From Pseudomaricurvus alcaniphilus (GTDB taxonomy: Bacteria; Pseudomonadota; Gammaproteobacteria; Pseudomonadales; Cellvibrionaceae), in contig NZ_JAAOIX010000005.1 of the NCBI RefSeq assembly GCF_011440395.1, positions 242,087-306,086 of the forward strand: DNA of 64,000 bases. Direction: 5' to 3'. Of the stretch, positions 34,534 through 40,534 are shown piece after piece. Numbering within the stretch: position 1 is the first letter of the stretch; each line of letters begins with the position of its first letter. The notes below the pieces were generated by a model. The model was not told where the DNA came from. It worked only from the letters and a program-made list of their open reading frames with translations, and searched no databases. The translations under genes and the position numbers were made by a program.

Positions 34534-34690
34534 GTGGCGGTTGGCGAGGTTGCGCGGCTGACCGTCTGCCGACATGGACAAGGTGAATCAAAGCGCAGCT
34601 TTGAGAGAGGGCCCCCTGGGGGGTGTCGGCAGTCGAGCGACCCATGGACGGGTTTAAGCGCGTCAGCTGCGTAACCTCGCTAACCGACAC
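34534..34690 (+). ncRNA. Candidate structured RNA or large palindromic element
   Basis: Arms 34538-34562 and 34662-34686 form 25 consecutive pairs, all Watson-Crick except three G-U (43/81, 52/72, 56/68 of the 34500-34600 numbering). The stem extends by three more pairs past one mismatch. Inside lie a 9-bp stem (34566-34574 with 34624-34632, perfect) and a 6-bp hairpin (CAAAGC/GCTTTG at 34589-34603). The three deviations are pairable only in plus-strand RNA, which favours an RNA-level structure over a DNA palindrome. No promoter identified and no Rfam family recognised. Confidence 0.5.
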
Positions 34691-35301
34691 CTACACAAAA
34701 CAACAGCAAGCAGTCACCAGCCACCAGCCACTAGGTGCAACAAACCCAGTGAATGAAGTTAGTAGTTTGAGCAATAATTTGATGGGTAAACATTAACCTT
34801 CCTACAGGTTGCGATGGCAACGTAAACCAGATGACAAAACAGGTAAAACGGGCGTACTGAAAACCTGATAAACCCATAGGCACCCAAGTTACCGTAGGGA
34901 TGGTAAGGACAGTACGCGCTAAACTTCATCAAGGCCAGGAGCAAACAAGCTCCTAAAACAGGCCGGATATATGGAAGCAACCTGACTTTACATCTGATAC
35001 GAGGCCTTGCAAACGAGGAGGAGAACGTGTACGGATTCACGGCGTGTCTGGATTGATCAGGCGCAGGGCAATTCAACCGCCAATGTGCCGTATGAATGAT
35101 TAAAAAAGCACGCTTCTGAACCCCAGACTCTCAATCGCAACATGACCCGCCGCCCCGTAAAAACCAGCCAGCACAATCGAACAGAAATTTTTGCTCGATG
35201 TACACATGCGCGCTGGAAGGAGCCGTCGTATCCAGGGCTTTTGTGAACTAAACCCGACATATCGCCGTAAATGATTTGAACAATAAAGAGGAGTAGCTGT
35301 T
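34691..35301. other. AT-richer non-coding stretch upstream of a small membrane-protein gene
   Basis: Contains a further hairpin (GCGTACTG 34852-34859 with CAGTACGC 34910-34917, inner TTACC/GGTAA at 34889-34906) and arm copy C of the repeat. A 105-codon minus-strand frame (34759-35076) begins inside the repeat and has a Tyr/Cys-rich unrecognised translation; I do not call it a gene. Confidence 0.5.
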
Positions 35302-35586
35302 ATGCAAACGTTTACTACAAGCAAATCATACACATCCAGTGAGCTGGACTACGCCGCACAAACAGAATCCAAGGTCCTCGCCTTAGTGTGGAGCACCGTG
35401 GCTGGAACGGCAATGCTCGCCAGTACCGTGGCAGCTTTTTGGGTCTCTGCCTTACTGGTCGCTCTCGGTGCACTAATCACCTTTTTTATTAAACGGGACG
35501 GGCAGAATACAAAGGTCCAAAAGGTTCGGGCAGACAAATACAGTCACGCCTCCGTATGCATCTGGCAGTTGAATCGGGAAGCCTGA
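35302..35586 (+). CDS. Small two-helix membrane protein, unknown
   Basis: 94 aa with a good ribosome site (AGAGGAG, about 8 nt before ATG). Soluble polar N-terminus (1-25), two hydrophobic segments (about 26-44 and 46-62, ending in ITFFIKRDGQ) and a basic C-terminal tail. I do not recognise a family. Composition is less GC-rich than the housekeeping genes and it sits directly after the repeat region, which suggests an accessory gene. Next gene, ubiG-like, is 146 nt downstream on the same strand. Confidence 0.6.
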   Translation: MQTFTTSKSYTSSELDYAAQTESKVLALVWSTVAGTAMLASTVAAFWVSALLVALGALITFFIKRDGQNTKVQKVRADKYSHASVCIWQLNREA

Positions 35587-35732
35587 GCCAAAGCGATCGA
35601 TGCAACCTGGGACAGGCTCGCGAGACGTGCGAGCAAAACCTGCGCTATGAAAACTGCCCCGGGGGATGCCATCCAACCGACGGCTTTTACAGCTGAGTCC
35701 GTGCTTTAGAAACCAACATGAGGACAGCAGTG

Positions 35733-36491
35733 ATGGAAAATGAACTGCACAACTCCAGCGTCGATCCACGCGAAGTCGAGCACTTCAAAGCACTGGCTGA
35801 GACCTGGTGGGATAAAACAGGTCCTTTCTGGCCCCTGCACAGTCTCAACGCCCTGCGCCTTGAATGGATCAAGGAACGGTTACACCAAGCCGGGCTCACC
35901 AGCGGCGGAGGACGGCCATTGACGGGCTTGCGCGTGATCGACATAGGATGTGGCGGCGGCATATTGAGTGAATCACTGGCCAAGCTCGGCGCACAGGTCA
36001 CCGGCATTGATATTGTCGAGAGAAATCTTTCCATCGCCCGCGCTCACGCGGGAAAAAGCGGCCTCAACATTGATTATCGCTTGGCCACTGCGGAGGACGA
36101 AGCTGCACGCGGTGCAACCTATGACGTAGCTTTCAACATGGAAGTTGTCGAGCATGTTGCCAACTTGAATTCCTTTATGGCCGCGTGCAATAGCATGGTC
36201 AGACCCGGCGGCATAATGTTTGTTGCGTCCATCAACCGCAACTGGTTGGCGTGGTTAATCGCAGTACTCGGTGCAGAATACATCTTGCAATGGCTGCCGC
36301 GCGGCACCCACCACTACCATAAATTACGCAAGCCCACCGAAATCAGAAAGTGCCTCGCGCGGGATGCCTTGACTGTGGAAGACTTCGCAGGCGTTAAAGT
36401 CAACCCGTTTACTCGAAAGATGTCGATCGTACAGCATACCCTCGTCAACTATATGCTGTGCGCGAAACGCACTGTGGCGGCAGGTCTCTGA
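35733..36491 (+). CDS. ubiG: UbiG-family O-methyltransferase (3-demethylubiquinol 3-O-methyltransferase type)
   Basis: 252 aa class I SAM methyltransferase. Start chosen at the second ATG (35733), which has AGGAC 8 nt upstream. DPREVEHFKALAETWWDKTGPFWPLH (about 10-35) is the UbiG N-terminal signature. Motif I is VIDIGCGGGILSESLAKLGA; MEVVEHV and INRN follow as in UbiG. In ubiquinone synthesis it methylates two ring hydroxyls. Usually ubiG stands with gph or gyrA in Gammaproteobacteria. Here it sits alone in an accessory region and the wording resembles alphaproteobacterial UbiG, so it may be a second, acquired copy (inference). Confidence 0.82.
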   Translation: MENELHNSSVDPREVEHFKALAETWWDKTGPFWPLHSLNALRLEWIKERLHQAGLTSGGGRPLTGLRVIDIGCGGGILSESLAKLGAQVTGIDIVERNLSIARAHAGKSGLNIDYRLATAEDEAARGATYDVAFNMEVVEHVANLNSFMAACNSMVRPGGIMFVASINRNWLAWLIAVLGAEYILQWLPRGTHHYHKLRKPTEIRKCLARDALTVEDFAGVKVNPFTRKMSIVQHTLVNYMLCAKRTVAAGL

Positions 36492-36782
36492 CGTAAGAGT
36501 CCTGCAAACTTCCATGGTGTTGCCAAGCGCATGAGGGGCGAACGTCGGGCTCAACGCGCGGCCCGTTCAATCATTTTGCCAGTCGATTCTGTCAGCACAC
36601 GCAATGGACCTGCAGCTCTACAGACTAAAAATGCGAAACCAACAAAGCTGAGTCTGGTAGCAGCGTTTTAATTCACCCCATCAACCGTCACACACTGGCA
36701 CCGAAGGTTTCGCCCCAACAAACGCCACGTTTCTCAACAGCTCTACAACGCCGTTTCAAGTAATAACCGCAACTTAAAACAA

Positions 36783-37757
36783 TCAAGGACCGCCGAAAGG
36801 TATAAAAATATCAGCGTTAATATCCGCCATATTCGCACCCGCCAGAAAGCACTGTTTGCGCAACTTGCTGACAAAGGTTTGTGCCCCGCACAAATACACC
36901 CCGTAGCCTTTCATATCAGCAAATTGCTGCTTGCAGTACTGATAAATATCCGCCTGCTGCACAGCGAAACTTTCCGTTCCGGCAAGCTCATCCTGGCACA
37001 CCAGGTGGACCGCGACATTGGGTTGCATTGCGGCTATAAGTTGTAACTCGTTGTGCAAATAGAAGTCACTGGGCGCTTTCGCTCCCACCACCACATTAAT
37101 AGCGCCGCGATGTTGTTGTGCCAACGCGGTACGTAAGATTCCCCAAATTGGCGCCAGACCGGTACCAATGGCGGCCAGCAACAGCGGCCGTTCAGAATCC
37201 CCACTGTAAACACATTTACCCAGCGGCCCCTGCACTCCCACCCGATCGCCAGCTTGCGCCTCATTGGCCACCCAGGACGAAAACTGCCCACCCGGGTAGT
37301 GGCGAATATGACACTCGATGACGCCGTCCGCGGAGGGCAGTGAAGCGAGTGAATAACTCCTGGCCAACGAATCATCGCGCCACAGCGTCACATATTGACC
37401 GGGAAGGTAATCAAAATCTGCCCGCAGCCGCAACAGCCAAACCTGTTCGTTCAGCTGCCGCTTCTCCACCACCACCCCTTCGACCCGACTACCGGCCGTA
37501 TCGACCCGGCGCACATTGATCACCTCGGCGGGTACGCACTGGCAACTGAGAAAATAATTCAATTGCTTTTGCGCGTCCGACAGCCCGGTTTGCGCCGCAC
37601 CGATATGGACATCATCCTCAGCACCTAACAAACAGGATTGGCAAACCCCGGCCCGACAACCGTTGGGGATACTGTGCCCCTGGCGCAAGAGGGCGTCGAG
37701 TACCGACTCCCCGTCGGCCAGGGCGACTGGCTCACCCTCAAAAACGACCGCGTTCAT
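36783..37757 (-). CDS. [2Fe-2S] ferredoxin-FAD-NAD(P) reductase
   Basis: 324 aa from ATG 37757; the open frame extends 44 codons back into the globin gene. Plant-type ferredoxin domain (1-85) with Cys34, Cys39, Cys42 and Cys72/74. FAD domain (about 90-190) with RSYSLAS. NAD domain (about 195-320) with AIGTGLAPIWGIL and VYLCGAQTFV. Architecture is that of phenol-hydroxylase/CDP-6-deoxy-sugar reductase-type electron donors. It begins 4 nt after the truncated haemoglobin gene, so it is the likely haem reductase for that globin, together equivalent to a two-piece flavohaemoglobin (inference). Confidence 0.9.
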   Translation of the reverse strand: MNAVVFEGEPVALADGESVLDALLRQGHSIPNGCRAGVCQSCLLGAEDDVHIGAAQTGLSDAQKQLNYFLSCQCVPAEVINVRRVDTAGSRVEGVVVEKRQLNEQVWLLRLRADFDYLPGQYVTLWRDDSLARSYSLASLPSADGVIECHIRHYPGGQFSSWVANEAQAGDRVGVQGPLGKCVYSGDSERPLLLAAIGTGLAPIWGILRTALAQQHRGAINVVVGAKAPSDFYLHNELQLIAAMQPNVAVHLVCQDELAGTESFAVQQADIYQYCKQQFADMKGYGVYLCGAQTFVSKLRKQCFLAGANMADINADIFIPFGGP

Positions 37758-37761
37758 CGTC

Positions 37762-38115
37762 TTAAACGTTGAGCACGTCGTCCTTGACGGACAGACAAAT
37801 AGCGACGATTTCGTCAATGGACTCCTGTGGTACTTCCAGCTCCTGCAAAGTGGCGACGAGATTCTCAGCCACCGCGCCAAAATGCACATCGGTCAGTTTC
37901 ATATTTTTATGCGCTTCACGCATATCCTTGCCGGTGTAGCTGTTTGGCCCGCCAAAGGCCATGGTCAAAAAGGCTTTTTGCTTGGCGTGTTGCGCATCCA
38001 TATCAACGGTATCAAAAAAGTCACTGATGCGATCGTCCGCCAGCACCTTGCGATAGAAAATATCCACAGCCGCATTGACCGCCGCGTCACCACCAATTTT
38101 CTCGTAAACAGACAT
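37762..38115 (-). CDS. Group 1 truncated haemoglobin
   Basis: 117 aa, 2-on-2 globin of the GlbN type: MSVYEKIGGDAAVNAAVDIFYRKVL, FFDTVDMDAQHAKQKAFLTMAFGG, then DVHFGAVAENLVATL with the proximal His. Known members bind O2 and NO and can act as NO dioxygenases if re-reduced. AAGGA ribosome site. Located between the monohaem cytochrome and the NAD(P)-linked reductase. Confidence 0.95.
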   Translation of the reverse strand: MSVYEKIGGDAAVNAAVDIFYRKVLADDRISDFFDTVDMDAQHAKQKAFLTMAFGGPNSYTGKDMREAHKNMKLTDVHFGAVAENLVATLQELEVPQESIDEIVAICLSVKDDVLNV

Positions 38116-38151
38116 AGCTTTATCCTTACCTGAATGGTATTGAAAAAAAAA

Positions 38152-38496
38152 TTATTGAATTTGCGACAGCATATATTTCACTACTGCTGAAATATCGCTA
38201 TCGGCAAGTTCGGTTTTACCACCTTTGGCCGGCATTAGACCAAACCCGTTAGTGGCGTGTTCGACGAGGGTTTCCAGGCCTTGTTCCGCCCGTGGCCCCC
38301 ACATTTTTTTATTGCCAACAATGGGCGCACCATTGAGGCCCTGGGCATGGCAAACCTTGCAGTTTTTCTTGTACAGCTCCTCACCAAGCGCGAGCTGCTG
38401 CACTGCCTCAGCCTTTTCAGCGCCCTCGCCACAACCAACCAGCAACAATAAATTACTGGCCAAAGTGATCGCTAGAACCGATTTCACTATACTCAT
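38152..38496 (-). CDS. Monohaem cytochrome c lipoprotein (c5-like)
   Basis: 114 aa. Lipoprotein signal ending LLLVGC (Cys22). One CKVCH haem site (about 46-50) and an axial Met candidate in GFGLMPAKGGKTELADSDI, typical of small class I cytochromes of the c5 family. Predicted to be lipid-anchored on the periplasmic face, so a plausible electron shuttle from the multihaem cytochrome encoded two genes upstream. GAAGGA ribosome site. Confidence 0.93.
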   Translation of the reverse strand: MSIVKSVLAITLASNLLLLVGCGEGAEKAEAVQQLALGEELYKKNCKVCHAQGLNGAPIVGNKKMWGPRAEQGLETLVEHATNGFGLMPAKGGKTELADSDISAVVKYMLSQIQ

Positions 38497-38566
38497 GACT
38501 TCCTTCTCAAATTATCAGGCCACCAGCGCAGCTGGCAGCCACATATGCCATTTAAAAGGATGCTGC

Positions 38567-39139
38567 TTAATTCAGTGGCACACGAATGACAACACCGCCC
38601 ATCACTTCACCCAGGGCGAAGTCATCCTTGGGGGAATCCTTGTGTTCGTTGTGGCAGGAAGTGCAAGCCTCCGAAACCGCCACGTCGGGATAAACCGCGG
38701 TGAAATAGGTGGTATCGCCCAGGGTTTCCTCGCCGTAGTAATTATCCCCGGGGTTAGCCGCGATATACTCCAGACCGGCTTTTTCCACGGGTGTCTTGGG
38801 CGCATTTTGCTTGTTGATTGGCCAAATCGACTGCAGTGAATAAGTAAAGTCGTCAGTCAACTCGGCCACTGCCTCTGCACCTGCGCGAAACATTTGGGCC
38901 GGCAGCAGCGTGCCATTTTCGTACTCTTCCCAATGTTCATCGGGCTTGACCACATTGGAGCCGCCCGGTCCGAGACGGGCGACCACCAGTTTGGTGTAAT
39001 TGGTCCGATCCGCCTTCATGACGGCGAACAGGGAGTCGGTGTAAATCTTGGGATCGATACCCACTTTTTCCGGCTCGCCACATCCCACCATCCCTACAAC
39101 AGAAACGGCTAACGCTGCTGAAATTAAAGTCTTCTTCAT
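38567..39139 (-). CDS. DUF3365 (Tll0287-like) c-haem lipoprotein
   Basis: 190 aa from ATG 39139 (AGGAAGAG upstream; eight extra in-frame codons ignored). Lipoprotein signal ending GMVGC (Cys20). One CTSCH haem site near the C-terminus (about 160) followed by GEVMGGVVIRVPLN, as in Tll0287-type haem PAS-like domains, which are thought to sense redox or gas ligands. Its place between the 11-haem and monohaem cytochrome genes suggests a redox-sensing or electron-transfer role in the periplasm. Function of the family is not established. Confidence 0.88.
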   Translation of the reverse strand: MKKTLISAALAVSVVGMVGCGEPEKVGIDPKIYTDSLFAVMKADRTNYTKLVVARLGPGGSNVVKPDEHWEEYENGTLLPAQMFRAGAEAVAELTDDFTYSLQSIWPINKQNAPKTPVEKAGLEYIAANPGDNYYGEETLGDTTYFTAVYPDVAVSEACTSCHNEHKDSPKDDFALGEVMGGVVIRVPLN

Positions 39140-39178
39140 GGTCTCTTCCTCGTTAGTTAACAACTTGCCAGTTAAAAA

Positions 39179-40534
39179 TTACTGCGCTCGTTTAATAGCC
39201 CAATCTATCGATGGGATATGCTTTTGGGGTTTACCCTTAAAATTGTTATTTATCAGGTTTTCATCGGCGAGTGCGTCGATGGAAAACTCAAGGCTGTGGC
39301 AACTCATACACACCGGTCGAATCATTTTTTCATTCGGCCGTAACATCGCATTCTGGTTGTGTTCAACGCTGATTACTGCGCGTTCAGCGGCGGCGCCCAG
39401 ACTGGCTACGTCAACCGCCGCCTCCGGCTTGTCGTGCACGATTCTGGGCATATGACAGGTCGCGCAGGTTACCGCCTGGCCCCAACTGATCTCGCCCTGC
39501 AATGCCCGCTGGGTCAACTGGCCGTGGGGGGATTGCGGGAAAGCGCGGGAGTGGCTGTCGTCATGGCAGCTCAGGCACGCTTCTACTGCTGCCACCCGGG
39601 TATCGAACTCATGGGCAGCATGGCAACCGGTGCAACCGTGCTCAGCAGTCAACGCGTCCTGCTTAAACGGCAGCGCCGACATTTTGGGCTGTAAGGCGGG
39701 CAGACCCGCTGCCAGGCGCATACCGTGCTTGCCCGCCAAAAACCCTTGCGCTTCCTGGCCGTGGCAACTCTGGCACTGTGCCAGGGCCGGTTTCTCCAGC
39801 CAGTCACCGTCGTCGTCACTGTGACAACCGGCACAATCGACACCCGCCTGCGCGTGGCCACTGAGCGACCACTGCTGCTGTATTTGCGGGTGCCGGGCGA
39901 CCTGCGCGGTGGCATCCACCCGCGGCCCAGGCACTACTGCCGGCGCATTTTTCCCAGCGTGATTGGCTGTTACTAACTCGGCAACTGCGCCCAACCAATG
40001 GCCGCCTGCATTGGCGACCAGAAAATCTTCAAACAGCGCCCGATTGTCGTGAAAATTGTGACAGCCCGCGCTGGCGCAGGAATCAAACGCCAGGTCCTTG
40101 TGGCTTGGACGATCCTTGCCGATATCGATATGGCAGTGAAAACAGTAATCGCCAGCGATGGTCAATCCCATCGGGTGCGTCTGCTCTTTTTGGTGCTCGG
40201 TGTGGCAACTGACGCAGTAGCGAGCATCGAGAACCTCCAGCAAATTGGCATTTCTCGGGTCGGTAAATTTCTTTTTCGGGTGCGAGTCGCGCGCGGTTTT
40301 CAGCTCCTCGCCATGACAATTGACGCAGGCGTTCTGCAGTACTTCACCGCCGCCGAATGCGTCGGTGTGACAGGAACTGCAGGCCAACTCGATCTGGAAA
40401 TGACCGTGACTGGCCTCGCCAATCAATAACTCACTTTTGTCTTCTGCTGCCAACATAACGTAGAGAAAGTACCCGCCAATTAACAGTGTCAAAAGGATCC
40501 AGGCGAACCAATACCATCGTTTCAATTTGGCCAC
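39179..40534 (-). CDS. Membrane-anchored 11-haem cytochrome c
   Basis: 451 aa with one N-terminal membrane anchor (about 8-29) and a periplasmic domain. Ten CXXCH sites (starting at residues 52, 70, 107, 131, 234, 254, 301, 320, 357 and 409) plus one CX4CH (CASAGCH, 153-159). Many extra His are available as distal ligands. It is not NrfA, HAO or a NapC/CymA homologue that I recognise; the pattern is closer to cytochrome c3/c7-like repeat proteins. The start is uncertain: GTG 40534 abuts the upstream TAG, but AGGTGG better positions a TTG at 40525. The gene is directly downstream of the membrane FAD oxidoreductase and translationally coupled to it. Confidence 0.93.
   Translation of the reverse strand: MAKLKRWYWFAWILLTLLIGGYFLYVMLAAEDKSELLIGEASHGHFQIELACSSCHTDAFGGGEVLQNACVNCHGEELKTARDSHPKKKFTDPRNANLLEVLDARYCVSCHTEHQKEQTHPMGLTIAGDYCFHCHIDIGKDRPSHKDLAFDSCASAGCHNFHDNRALFEDFLVANAGGHWLGAVAELVTANHAGKNAPAVVPGPRVDATAQVARHPQIQQQWSLSGHAQAGVDCAGCHSDDDGDWLEKPALAQCQSCHGQEAQGFLAGKHGMRLAAGLPALQPKMSALPFKQDALTAEHGCTGCHAAHEFDTRVAAVEACLSCHDDSHSRAFPQSPHGQLTQRALQGEISWGQAVTCATCHMPRIVHDKPEAAVDVASLGAAAERAVISVEHNQNAMLRPNEKMIRPVCMSCHSLEFSIDALADENLINNNFKGKPQKHIPSIDWAIKRAQ

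Larger units (their letters stand above)
34155..35073. repeat. Nested inverted-repeat region (copies of a 29-bp palindromic arm)
   Basis: The arm GAATTRCCCTRCGCCTGAGC (continuing GATCCAGAC) occurs four times. A: 34155-34177, partial, forward. B-left: 34222-34250, forward. B-right: 34304-34332, inverted. C: 35045-35073, inverted. B-left and B-right differ at one position and enclose a second perfect palindrome, CTGTGGCCAT/ATGGCCACAG (34279-34300). A and C share the variant GGGCAATTC and bracket about 920 bp. B-right and C stay similar for about 35 bp more (CAAC..CCA.TGTGCCG...GATTAAAAA). No transposase is present. Could be a MITE-like or REP-type family. Confidence 0.7.

Noticed and set aside
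34759..35076. 105-codon minus-strand open frame in the accessory region
   Set aside because: Starts within a copy of the inverted repeat, no ribosome site, Tyr/Cys-rich translation without recognisable family; treated as non-coding.
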